Positions 1 through 6,718 of a stretch of 9,798 nucleotides of DNA are shown here, piece by piece. Each line of letters begins with the position of its first letter. Within the stretch, counting starts at the first letter, position 1. A program made the translations under genes and the position numbers. The DNA is taken from the NCBI GenBank assembly GCA_947464585.1, contig CANHYS010000040.1, positions 1 to 9,798 of the forward strand. Reading direction: 5' to 3'. The notes under the pieces were generated by a model. That model had not been told where the DNA came from. It did not search any database and saw only the letters and a program-made list of their open reading frames with translations. This DNA comes from Planctomycetaceae bacterium. Lineage in GTDB: Bacteria > Planctomycetota > Planctomycetia > Pirellulales > UBA1268.

Positions 1-481
1 CAATGGTCCCCGTCACGATCGGCCGGAGTTGCGAGGTCGGCAGGGCGGTCAGGCTGACGGAAAATTGCGACATGGCGGCCGCAATGGCGACGGCCACGGC
101 GATGAAAAGATTGTGGCCGGAGGTCCCGAAACTGTCTGGCGAGAGTTTTTCGGCCGCCAGAATTGATCCGAGCACGATCACCCCGCCGACGATCGATGAC
201 AGCGCCGAAACGGCCAGGCCGTTGAAAAGTTCCGCCCGTGCTTCTCCTTCCCTCGCCTGCTCCAGGGCCCGGCTGAGCCGGACAACCAACACCCCGCTCA
301 CGTTCATGTCGGCCATCGAACCAACGGCTGCCAGGGCCGTCAGCCCCAGCCATGTGCCATATCCGACATCGCCAAGATAACGGATCGCCATCGGCACGAT
401 CGCCAGAGAACAGAAGATCAACGAGGCCGTCGCCAGATAGCTGCATGCCAACGACGCGATGACGCTCACGTGCCGCGACAT
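1..481 (-). CDS. Wzx-like polysaccharide flippase (MATE/MOP superfamily), N-terminal part; runs off the left edge
   Basis: Reading the minus strand from the ATG at 481 gives 160 codons with no stop up to the window edge, so the gene is 3'-truncated here. It is predicted to move polyprenyl-linked oligosaccharide across the inner membrane. Hydrophobic segments lie at about residues 6-32, 42-58, 88-108 and 126-142. Between the first two sits LGDVGYGTWLGLTALAAVG, which resembles the LG-x-x-x-YG-x-W turn near the N-terminus of Wzx/RfbX-type flippases. The ATG overlaps the TGA of the upstream GT4 gene (TGATG), and GGAG lies 5 nt before the start, so translation is probably coupled. A flippase next to glycosyltransferases and phosphoglycosyl transferases is the normal Wzx/Wzy context. 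The substrate cannot be read from the sequence. Family call moderately sure; the C-terminal half is unseen. Confidence 0.72.
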   Translation of the reverse strand, partial: MSRHVSVIASLACSYLATASLIFCSLAIVPMAIRYLGDVGYGTWLGLTALAAVGSMADMNVSGVLVVRLSRALEQAREGEARAELFNGLAVSALSSIVGGVIVLGSILAAEKLSPDSFGTSGHNLFIAVAVAIAAAMSQFSVSLTALPTSQLRPIVTGTI

Positions 482-1617
482 CAGGACTCCACACCGGTGG
501 TTGCTGCCGCAGGGCTACCCAAGTGATTCAAGAAACTCATGAACCGCTCTGCGGCCCGCGTGGCAGAGATCTGCCCAATCGCATGGTCATGAATGACAAC
601 GCGGTCTCGCAAGCCCATTGGCCCTCTTGCCATCGCGTCTACCAGCGCCGTACTCAGCGCCGCCGCACTGTCTGTCTGCACTACGCTGCCTAGCCGTACG
701 GACGATACGAGCATCGCCGCACCACACGCTGCGGTGCAGATCACCGGCGTGCCGGCCGCCAGAGCCTCGTTGACCAGCGTGCCCCAGCCATCAAACCGGC
801 TCGGCAGGACAGCACAGTCGGCCTGCGCCAGCGCCGACCGCACGGCGTCGTTGGAGACCACGCCATGAAAGACGACCCGTTCGGCAAGCCCAAGGCTGCG
901 GACCATGTGGTCGAGCCGCGGACGCTCCGGTCCGTCGCCGTAGCAATCGAGCCGCCAGCCGGTCGCGGGGAGTTCGCCGCAAGCCCGCAGGAGCAGGTCG
1001 ATTCCCTTGCGATGAATGAGCTGGCCTGCGGAGATGAACCTGGCAACGCCGACTGACGTGCGATCGGCAGTCGCATTGGCAAGCGGTGGCACGTCAAGAA
1101 AATAGCCAAACGGCACGATCTTCTCTTTCGGAAAGCCGATCCGGCTGAAGAACTCGCAGCCCACTCCCCCGATCGCCAGCACGAATGCAAACCGGCGGGC
1201 CCAGCGGGCCGCGAGCACCCTGCCCCGGAGCCGCTTGAGCCAACCGGTCTGCCACGGCTGCTCGGGAGCCTCTGAAAAAATCGCCAGCCGGGCGGGAGTC
1301 GGGGCGAGCCTGCGGAAGCCGGCCCAGACCAGCGGGTGGGAGAAGAAACCGGAAAACACGTGGAGCGATGCGGCGGTCGCATGTGCCGCCAAGGCGGCGT
1401 GATTGGCCGGTACGGATATGTCTACGACCTTCAAGTGCTTGTGGCGGGGCCTTTGCCAGCCCTGTGCTGATCGCTCCGGCGGCAGATCCCGCTCGACGCC
1501 GAGGATCACTTCCACTCCATAGTCAGCAGCGCACCGCTCAGCGACCGCTTCCAGAAATGCTTCCTGGTGCGGACTGGCGATCGGCTGCCAGAAGATGATG
1601 GTCGCTCTCGGTTCCAA
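481..1617 (-). CDS. GT4-family (GT-B fold) glycosyltransferase, TTG start
   Basis: Predicted cytoplasmic glycosyltransferase of 378 aa that transfers a sugar from a nucleotide donor to a growing lipid-linked glycan. The N-terminal domain begins with a beta-strand and a SPHQ turn (TIIFWQPIASPHQ, residues 6-18). The C-terminal donor-binding domain shows HRKGIDLLL (202-210), YGDGPERPRL (226-235) and an E-x7-E-type element, D276...E284 in SRFDGWGTLVNEALAAGTP, with Asp at the first acidic position. The length fits GT4. The start is a TTG at 1617: an in-frame TGA at 1642-1644 limits the frame, no ATG or GTG lies between, and the next in-frame GTG would remove the first strand. No convincing Shine-Dalgarno precedes it. 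The NeuD-like gene ends 16 nt upstream and the flippase overlaps downstream. Donor and acceptor sugars are unknown. Confidence 0.85.
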   Translation of the reverse strand: MEPRATIIFWQPIASPHQEAFLEAVAERCAADYGVEVILGVERDLPPERSAQGWQRPRHKHLKVVDISVPANHAALAAHATAASLHVFSGFFSHPLVWAGFRRLAPTPARLAIFSEAPEQPWQTGWLKRLRGRVLAARWARRFAFVLAIGGVGCEFFSRIGFPKEKIVPFGYFLDVPPLANATADRTSVGVARFISAGQLIHRKGIDLLLRACGELPATGWRLDCYGDGPERPRLDHMVRSLGLAERVVFHGVVSNDAVRSALAQADCAVLPSRFDGWGTLVNEALAAGTPVICTAACGAAMLVSSVRLGSVVQTDSAAALSTALVDAMARGPMGLRDRVVIHDHAIGQISATRAAERFMSFLNHLGSPAAATTGVES

Positions 1618-1633
1618 GAATGATTCGCCCGCA

Positions 1634-2314
1634 TCAGCGGATCAGCGGGCCCACCCGGCCGGGAGTGCCGTAGATGATCGAATCGGGCGGAGCGTCCGAC
1701 AGCGCACACGAATTGGCGCTCACCTTGCTGCGGTCACCGATCCTTCTGCCCGGCCCGACCGACGCGTGCAGCCCCATGAAGACGTCGTCGCCTATGTGGG
1801 CATTGCCGCCGAGCGTGGCATACGGGGAGAGCACGGCATAATCCCCGGCCGACGCATCGTGGCCGAGCGAGGAGTGATAGTTCATCAGCACGAAGGCCCC
1901 GACCCGGGCCGAATCGCTCACGATTGCATACGGGCAGATGATGGAGCCCTCGTCGATCACCGCTGTGGGGGCCACGATGGCCGTTGGGTGAACCAACGTC
2001 AAGAAAGTCGCCCCACGCGACTTCAATGACTCGGCCACCTGTCGGCGCACGATCGGAATGCCGATGGCAAGCAACAGGGCGTCGCCGGCCTGCGGTTCGT
2101 AGCGGTCTGGATCGGCGATGATCTCCAGGCTGCCGTCATGACATGTGAGTCGATCGCGTTCCGCAGACAGGAAGCCGGCAATCCGCAACGATTGCTCGGG
2201 CCAGGCGTCGCGGGCCCAGTGCAGGACTTCGCGGCCAAAGCCCCCGGCGCCGACGATGATGATCCGAGAGACCGCAGACGGTTCACTCCTCTCCACGGTC
2301 CGACGCGAAGTCAC
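1634..2314 (-). CDS. NeuD/PglD-like sugar O/N-acyltransferase (left-handed beta-helix), GTG start
   Basis: Predicted cytoplasmic acyltransferase of 226 aa. The NeuD/PglD/PerB family acylates amino or hydroxyl groups of nucleotide sugars; PglD acetylates UDP-4-amino bacillosamine precursor. The N-terminal Rossmann-like domain carries RIIIVGAGGFGRE (about 17-29). From about 108 onward, imperfect hexapeptide repeats run VHPTAIVAPTAVIDEGSII, then IGDDVFMGLHASVGPG. The GHD at 151-153 matches the family's catalytic His position (His152). I chose GTG at 2314 because GGAGGAGG lies 8 nt upstream and the protein then has the usual family length. An in-frame ATG at 2455 would add 47 residues of non-conserved sequence. 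Together with the dehydratase and aminotransferase upstream it would complete a 4-acylamino-dideoxy sugar. The acyl donor could be acetyl-CoA or, given the neighbours, an acyl-ACP (inference). Confidence 0.85.
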   Translation of the reverse strand: MTSRRTVERSEPSAVSRIIIVGAGGFGREVLHWARDAWPEQSLRIAGFLSAERDRLTCHDGSLEIIADPDRYEPQAGDALLLAIGIPIVRRQVAESLKSRGATFLTLVHPTAIVAPTAVIDEGSIICPYAIVSDSARVGAFVLMNYHSSLGHDASAGDYAVLSPYATLGGNAHIGDDVFMGLHASVGPGRRIGDRSKVSANSCALSDAPPDSIIYGTPGRVGPLIR

Positions 2315-2322
2315 GACGCCAG

Positions 2323-2330
2323 CCTCCTCC
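2323..2330 (-). promoter_or_regulatory. Strong Shine-Dalgarno deciding the GTG start of the NeuD-like gene
   Basis: The minus strand reads GGAGGAGG followed by 8 nt and then GTG at 2314. This is the best ribosome-binding site in the window and supports a GTG start over the in-frame ATGs at 2455, 2428 and 2383. Seen directly in the sequence; use of the site is inferred. Confidence 0.65.
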
Positions 2331-2460
2331 GACGCGCACCAGCCGTGGGTAGGCGCGGACTCCGTTCCTCTGGGTGACACCATGGGCTGCTGATTTTTCA
2401 CTGTTTTTCCGGCACCAAACCCGAGCATACCCAGCTTTTCACAAACACACCCCAAGCCAG

Positions 2461-2490
2461 TACGACCATTCCGTTCGGTGCGTGGTCGTA
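2461..2490 (-). terminator. Perfect 8-bp inverted repeat after the GT2 gene (hairpin, possible terminator or mRNA-end stabiliser)
   Basis: TACGACCA at 2461-2468 is the exact reverse complement of TGGTCGTA at 2483-2490, with a 14-nt loop. It begins 19 nt beyond the GT2 stop codon in the direction of transcription. No T-run follows the stem on the minus strand, so it is not a textbook intrinsic terminator. It could be a weak terminator, a 3'-end stabiliser or a protein-binding palindrome. Confidence 0.4.
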
Positions 2491-2509
2491 GCGCGGCCGG
2501 TTATGCCGA

Positions 2510-3556
2510 TTATCCGGCGGTGGTATCGCGATCGGCCGCGTTGACGGGCCAGATCTCGGTGCAGTTCCGGACGAAAATCCCGTACTCCCTCGCCGGAATG
2601 AAGGCATGCTGCCCGCGAGTGACGAGGACGAGAAAGCAGAAGGTGAACACGAGCGCGATGATCTGCACGAGAAACAGGAGCACGGTGCCGCCGATCGTGG
2701 CGGCCCAGCCCGACACCGCATAGCCGGTCGTCAGCCGCACGAGCGCCATGACCAGCATGACGGCGGCAGTCATCAATCCGGCAATCAGCGACGCAATCAG
2801 GAGTCGCGTGCCGATCCGATCAGAAAAGACCGACAGCGCGCTCAGGCCGTGCGTCACCAGAGCCGGAAAGTTCATGCTGGATGTGCCCGCAAGCCGCTGG
2901 GCACGACGTGTCGGGACGAACGCCTTCGGCTGGCGGCTGGCATAGACCGCGGCGGCATAGTGGTTCCACATTTCAGGCGACACGCACAGGCTCTCCAGGC
3001 ACTCCCGGTTCATGACGCTGAAGTTGCCGACACGCACCCGATGCCCTACCAGAACCCAGTGTGCCATCCGGTAGAGGGCGTAGAAGAACGAAAACACCAT
3101 GCCCTCGGAACGCTTGAGCCGTTCCGCGAAAACGATCCGCACGGCAGCGTTTTCCCGCAGTTCTTTCAGCAGGCGTGGAATGTCGGCGGGTGCGTCCTCG
3201 CCATCGCCATCCATCACCATCACCCGCTCGCAGTCACACGAGTCGGCGAGAAAGCAGAGCCCGATGCAGATCGCCCGCTGATGGCCGACATTGCGTTTGA
3301 GCCGCAGGACTCGCACCGTCTGAATACCGTTCAGGGAAAGGTCCCATGACCGCGGTGATGCCGATGTCGAACCGTCATCGACCAGCAGCACGTCGGCCGG
3401 AACACCGCTCGCGCGGAGCTGCTCGTCCACGAGGGGCAGAAGCAGCGACACCGACTCCCAGTCGTTGTAGAAAGGAATCACGATCTGGAGGCTCGCGTAG
3501 GCAGACATGCCAGACCGATTCGCTGCGGTCTGGAACGTGGAGAAACCGTTGGTCAT
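2510..3556 (-). CDS. Membrane-anchored GT2 glycosyltransferase, GtrB/ArnC/dolichol-phosphate-mannose-synthase-like
   Basis: 348 aa. The N-terminal GT-A domain shows IVIPFYND (about 25-32), VDDGST (59-64), a GHQRA motif (91-95) and MDGDGEDAP (115-123), whose D116-x-D118 is the expected metal/nucleotide site. The C-terminus has two strong hydrophobic segments at about 250-273 and 285-312, as in GtrB, ArnC and DPM-like enzymes. These make polyprenyl-phosphate sugars for later transfer by a periplasmic GT-C enzyme, so that is the likely reaction. An ordinary chain-extending GT2 with a membrane anchor is the alternative. The ATG at 3556 overlaps the SDR stop (ATGA); Met17 is a possible later start, as homology begins near residue 22. 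No strong Shine-Dalgarno precedes either. No GT-C partner is visible in the window. Confidence 0.85.
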   Translation of the reverse strand: MTNGFSTFQTAANRSGMSAYASLQIVIPFYNDWESVSLLLPLVDEQLRASGVPADVLLVDDGSTSASPRSWDLSLNGIQTVRVLRLKRNVGHQRAICIGLCFLADSCDCERVMVMDGDGEDAPADIPRLLKELRENAAVRIVFAERLKRSEGMVFSFFYALYRMAHWVLVGHRVRVGNFSVMNRECLESLCVSPEMWNHYAAAVYASRQPKAFVPTRRAQRLAGTSSMNFPALVTHGLSALSVFSDRIGTRLLIASLIAGLMTAAVMLVMALVRLTTGYAVSGWAATIGGTVLLFLVQIIALVFTFCFLVLVTRGQHAFIPAREYGIFVRNCTEIWPVNAADRDTTAG

Positions 3557-4305
3557 GCCGCAGAGCCCCCGTCGACCGTGACGACCTGACCAGTAATGAA
3601 GGCGCCCTGCCGACCTGCCAGAAACTCGATCGCTCCCACGACATCAGCCGGCACACCCAATCGCCCCAGCGGTGTGCGTCGGACAATTCGGGCCCGGTTT
3701 GCCTCCGAGAGCGATGAAGAGAGATCAGTTTCCAGAAATCCCGGCGCGACGGCGTTGACGCGAATGCCCCGGGGCCCCAGTTCGCGGGCCAGACTCCGTG
3801 CGAAGCCCTCCAGGCCGGCCTTCGTCGCGGCGTAGACGGCGAGGCCGGGCGAGCCTCGCGACGCGACCACCGAAGACACGACCACCACCGACGGGCCATC
3901 GGCCGCGGCCCGATCGTTGCCGACCGGACGGACGAGCATCTGCCTCACACACTCACGGACGAGCACGATCGAGCCCCGCAGATTCACGTCCAGCATCGCG
4001 TCGATCTCATCATCGCGGACGGTGGCGACCACGCCCTCGTGGGCCACGGCCGCATTGGCGATGCAGTGGTCGATCCCACCGAAGCGGGCGGCGGCACGAG
4101 CGACGAATCCCCTGATGGCGTCGGCATCGGCAGCATCGAACCGCTCAGTATGGAGCCGATCGGCATGGATGGCTGCAAGCGACTCCAGCGTTGCGGAGCC
4201 CGAACGAGAAAACGTGGCCACGCAGTCACCTCGCTCGAGCAATCGCTCGACGATTGCCAGCCCCAGACCACGCGAGCCGCCGGAAATGATCGTGGTATGG
4301 GGCAT
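3553..4305 (-). CDS. FabG-like short-chain dehydrogenase/reductase
   Basis: 250 aa, classical SDR length; NAD(P)H-dependent oxidoreductase, cytoplasmic. The cofactor motif GGSRGLG is at 9-15, ANAA at 83-86 stands where NNAG is usual, and N108, S145, Y158 and K162 (YAATK) form the expected catalytic tetrad. The C-terminal NAVAPGFLETDL and TGQVVTVDGG are typical of FabG relatives. The ATG at 4305 puts the cofactor-binding strand at residue 4; an open frame continues upstream to 4587 but overlaps the ligase and lacks conservation. It lies 49 nt after the ligase and overlaps the GT2 start (ATGA). Next to an ACP and ligase, reduction of a beta-ketoacyl-ACP to a 3-hydroxyacyl-ACP is plausible (inference). 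A keto-sugar reductase is the main alternative. Confidence 0.88.
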   Translation of the reverse strand: MPHTTIISGGSRGLGLAIVERLLERGDCVATFSRSGSATLESLAAIHADRLHTERFDAADADAIRGFVARAAARFGGIDHCIANAAVAHEGVVATVRDDEIDAMLDVNLRGSIVLVRECVRQMLVRPVGNDRAAADGPSVVVVSSVVASRGSPGLAVYAATKAGLEGFARSLARELGPRGIRVNAVAPGFLETDLSSSLSEANRARIVRRTPLGRLGVPADVVGAIEFLAGRQGAFITGQVVTVDGGSAA

Positions 4306-4354
4306 GGGCTGAGGCGGCAGGCGGTGCCCGACGCTGCGAGCGACGAGGGACGGA

Positions 4355-5719
4355 TCAGGCCTGGCGGCGGGGCACCTTGCCCGCCGGGTTCGTCGCGATC
4401 TTTCGCACGATATCGAGGATGCGTGGGACGCTGTGCGGCTCCAGGCCGCCACGGCAGGCGGCGAGCGCCGCAGCGCGGATGCTTTCGGGCGATGTGTTCG
4501 CGGGCAACGGATCGGCAAGCACAGCCTCCGCGGCCACGAGTTCGCCGGTGATGGCGCTGGGCATCCCATAAACGCGGGCATCTGCAATTCCCGGCACGGC
4601 GCGGAGCAATTCCTCGACTCGCCGCGGAAACACCTTCGCCCCGCCCACCACGATCACGTCGCTGCGACGGCCGGTGAACTCATACCGATCGCCCCGCTTT
4701 TCAACGAGGTCGCCCGTCGCCACTTCGGCCGTATCCCGAGAGAGTTGGACGAGCAGTTCGCCGTCGCGACGCATTCCGAGCCGGGCACCACCCGCCAACG
4801 ACCGGCCCAGCCAGTTGGCCGGAAATCCGGCAAGCCCGTCGGTCACGCGAAACACCTCGCCCAGCTCCGTCGTCGCATACACCTGCGTGATCTTGGCATC
4901 CGGAAATGCCGCGCGGGCCTGCTCGAGGAGTGGCCCGTCCGCCGCCTCGCCACCGAGCGTGATCCGGTCGAGCCGTGCCTGCGCCAGCAGCGATCGGTCG
5001 CCCGACGTCAGCAGCCGTCGCAGCAGCGTGGGCGTCGCTGGCAGGACCGTGGCCTGTTCGTCAACGATCGCCCGGAGCACCGCATCGGGATCGCGTGACG
5101 CCGGCACGACCAGCCGGCCGCCCGTGAGGAGCGACTGCAGCCAGACCTGGATCCCCGCCCACCGCGTGGCGTCGTAGACCAGAATCCATCCCAGCCCGTG
5201 CCACTGCTCGGCCAGCCGTGCGGCTGCGAGGAGCGAATCCCACGAATGCTCAACCAGCTTGGGTGGGCCGCTCGTGCCCGACGTGGCAACCACCACCTGC
5301 GTGGCCACTGCCTCGAACTCCCGCCTCTGGCCGCCCGGCTCGGCCGCGATCGACAGGGAGTCGTCGATGGCGACCCAGTCGCGGAGTTCACCGCTCAGGT
5401 CGCGGGAGTCCTCGGCGAGGAATGCCACGGGCACGTGCTGCCTGCCACACGCGGCAGCGATGACGACGAGCGACTCCACTCGCTTGGCCCGCGCGACGAT
5501 GCCCACCGGCCGAACCTTGTCGAGGTCGGCTTCGAGTTTCGTGATCGCGGCGGCCAGCGTGGCATAGTCGATCATACGGCTGGAATCACCCCCGGCTCCG
5601 GCGACGATGGCCGTGCGATCGGAAGACTGGCGGGCGACCTCGGAGATCGCGAACGCGAGCCGGTCTTCGGCCGGCGCATCGGCAAGATGGCTGGGGGATG
5701 TTTGCGTGTTTGTGTTCAT
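4355..5719 (-). CDS. AMP-forming acyl-CoA synthetase/ACP ligase (ANL superfamily), compact
   Basis: 454 aa, shorter than typical 500-560 aa acyl-CoA synthetases. ANL enzymes activate a carboxylic acid with ATP as an acyl-adenylate and pass it to a thiol. Visible core motifs: P-loop TSGTSGPPK (146-154), YATTE (281-285), TGD (335-337), the hinge region GRRSDVIVVGGAKVFPRRVE (350-369), and the C-terminal NPAGK with K448, the usual adenylation lysine. All key residues are therefore present. The gene follows an acyl carrier protein after 67 nt, with GAGGAA 11 nt before the ATG. The simplest reading is that it loads that ACP with a small acid. The substrate cannot be read by eye. Because it sits within a sugar cluster rather than a lipid or peptide synthetase locus, the acyl group probably ends on a sugar (inference). 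Confidence 0.88.
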   Translation of the reverse strand: MNTNTQTSPSHLADAPAEDRLAFAISEVARQSSDRTAIVAGAGGDSSRMIDYATLAAAITKLEADLDKVRPVGIVARAKRVESLVVIAAACGRQHVPVAFLAEDSRDLSGELRDWVAIDDSLSIAAEPGGQRREFEAVATQVVVATSGTSGPPKLVEHSWDSLLAAARLAEQWHGLGWILVYDATRWAGIQVWLQSLLTGGRLVVPASRDPDAVLRAIVDEQATVLPATPTLLRRLLTSGDRSLLAQARLDRITLGGEAADGPLLEQARAAFPDAKITQVYATTELGEVFRVTDGLAGFPANWLGRSLAGGARLGMRRDGELLVQLSRDTAEVATGDLVEKRGDRYEFTGRRSDVIVVGGAKVFPRRVEELLRAVPGIADARVYGMPSAITGELVAAEAVLADPLPANTSPESIRAAALAACRGGLEPHSVPRILDIVRKIATNPAGKVPRRQA

Positions 5720-5786
5720 TTGAAACTGGCTTCCTCAAAGGTTCCGCCTGCCCCGATAATAAGGAATGACACGGAGAAAGGCACGT

Positions 5787-6095
5787 TCAGGGTTGGCCTG
5801 GCGAGGGCCGAAAAGGGGCGAATTGACCGTAGATGCCCGCCAGATCAGCCACCGTCCGGATCGCAGGGCGAACCGTGCCCTCGACAGGGGCCCGGACCGG
5901 AGCCCGGAAGGGATCGACACCCAGGGACCGTTCCAAAAGCACGACCGTCTGGGCCAGATCGAGCGAATCGAGGCCGATGTCGGCGACCAGCAGCATCTGC
6001 GGCTCCACGGCGGCCGGTTCCCGGCCGGTGTCGCGGAGCACCTGCCGGATGGCGGCAACAACGGCGGCCGTGATCGAATCGATCTCGACTGTCAT
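5787..6095 (-). CDS. Acyl carrier protein
   Basis: 102 aa, with an ACP core of about 90 residues and a short proline-rich tail. The phosphopantetheine site is GLDSLDLAQ, with Ser44 as the attachment serine, preceded by a predicted helix (about 5-22) and followed by the acidic helix LAQTVVLLE. This is a stand-alone carrier, not a module of a larger protein. Its ATG overlaps the stop of the phosphoglycosyl transferase (ATGA), and AGGAG lies 8 nt upstream, a stronger ribosome-binding site than those of most neighbours. The following gene is an adenylating ligase, so this ACP is probably dedicated to one acyl group used in glycan decoration. A role in general fatty-acid synthesis is unlikely in this setting. 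Confidence 0.9.
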   Translation of the reverse strand: MTVEIDSITAAVVAAIRQVLRDTGREPAAVEPQMLLVADIGLDSLDLAQTVVLLERSLGVDPFRAPVRAPVEGTVRPAIRTVADLAGIYGQFAPFRPSPGQP

Positions 6096-6718
6096 GGGCG
6101 AAACTCCTGCATCGTGGCTGATCCCGGGGCGGAGACTCCCCGCCCGGTGACCGCCTGCCACACGACTTGAATGGCAGTGGAACCGATGATCCAGAGGTCC
6201 ACGAACGGCCAGTACCAGTGGCCCAACATATCGACGTAGTGCGCGTCGTACTCCAGCCGTTCGGGCCAGTCCACCCCATTCCGACCATGGATCTGCGCCC
6301 ACCCGGTCAGGCCCGGCCGCACCCGCAGCCGCATGCCCTGCCGCGGCGAGTACCGCGGCACGTAGGTCAGCGGCAACGGCCTGGGCCCCACCACGCTCAT
6401 GTCGCCCACCAGCACGCTGACCAATTGCGGGAGTTCGTCGAGGCTCGAACGCCGCAGAAACGTCCCGAAGCCTCCAAGCCGCTCCGCATCGGGCAGTGGC
6501 CGGCCGTCGGCGTCGACCGCCTGCCGCATCGATCGGAACTTGAGAATCCGGATCGGCCGTCCATCCTTGCCGGCCCGCATGTCGACGAAGAACACAGGCC
6601 GTCCCATCACCACCCTCACGGCGATCCACACCGCCGCCAGCACCGGCACGAGCAACACCAGTGCCGTCGCCGAAAGCACGACATCTCCCAACCGCTTGAG
6701 GAATGGAAAACGGATCAT
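6092..6718 (-). CDS. Monotopic phosphoglycosyl transferase (PglC/WbaP catalytic-domain family)
   Basis: 208 aa, the small PglC-like size without the N-terminal extension of full-length WbaP. It transfers a sugar-1-phosphate from a UDP-sugar to polyprenyl phosphate at the inner membrane, through a covalent phospho-sugar intermediate. The N-terminal hydrophobic helix (about 10-35) contains a proline at 25, as expected for the re-entrant helix. Family motifs follow: ILKFRSM (58-64), LRRSSLDELPQL with the Asp94-Glu95 catalytic dyad, SVVGPRPL (108-115), RPGLTGWAQIHGR (134-146), and the C-terminal DLWIIGSTA region. The ATG overlaps the stop of the WecA-like gene (ATGA) and the stop overlaps the ACP start. 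The sugar substrate is not readable; the PglF/E/D-like neighbours favour a UDP-diacylamino-dideoxy sugar. Confidence 0.93.
   Translation of the reverse strand: MIRFPFLKRLGDVVLSATALVLLVPVLAAVWIAVRVVMGRPVFFVDMRAGKDGRPIRILKFRSMRQAVDADGRPLPDAERLGGFGTFLRRSSLDELPQLVSVLVGDMSVVGPRPLPLTYVPRYSPRQGMRLRVRPGLTGWAQIHGRNGVDWPERLEYDAHYVDMLGHWYWPFVDLWIIGSTAIQVVWQAVTGRGVSAPGSATMQEFRP
6104..6108 (-). promoter_or_regulatory. Shine-Dalgarno of the acyl carrier protein gene
   Basis: AGGAG on the minus strand, 8 nt before the ATG at 6095 and inside the end of the phosphoglycosyl transferase gene. It may let the carrier be translated independently of the overlap; its use is inferred. Confidence 0.6.

Larger units (their letters stand above)
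2315..2509. other. Largest intergenic gap in the cluster (195 bases)
   Basis: This is the only sizeable gap in an otherwise overlapping gene string. It lies between the GT2 stop and the NeuD-like GTG start. It holds an 8-bp inverted repeat near the GT2 end and the strong Shine-Dalgarno near the NeuD end, and parts of it are richer in A and T than the flanking genes. An open frame continues upstream of the GTG to 2455 but has no family-like sequence. I looked for -35/-10 pairs on the minus strand; TATGCT occurs around 2422-2427, but no -35-like hexamer sits at a good distance. A new transcript may start here, unproven. Confidence 0.5.

Noticed and set aside
3..380. Plus-strand open frame of 125 codons
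   Set aside because: It is antisense to the flippase frame, has low-complexity Ser/Ala/Thr/Arg composition and no recognisable motif. The minus-strand frame shows membrane segments and a proper start.
2400..2460. Possible promoter with TATGCT as a -10 element
   Set aside because: The nearest -35-like hexamers (TTGGGG, TTGTGA) lie about 20 or 9 nt away, outside the usual 16-18 nt spacing. The case is too weak to list as a promoter.
2606..3349. Plus-strand open frame of 247 codons opposite GT2
   Set aside because: Shadow of a high-GC gene: His/Arg/Glu-rich composition without motifs, exactly opposite a GT2 whose catalytic motifs are intact.
4120..4160. Second copy of the palindromic insert in the SDR gene (a GAACCGCTC string near 4138)
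   Set aside because: Only a short string matches, the surrounding palindromes are absent, and the SDR shows no extra residues at that point.
5198..6073. Plus-strand open frame of 291 codons opposite ligase and ACP
   Set aside because: It spans two well-supported minus-strand genes, has Gly/Arg/Pro-rich composition and no motif.
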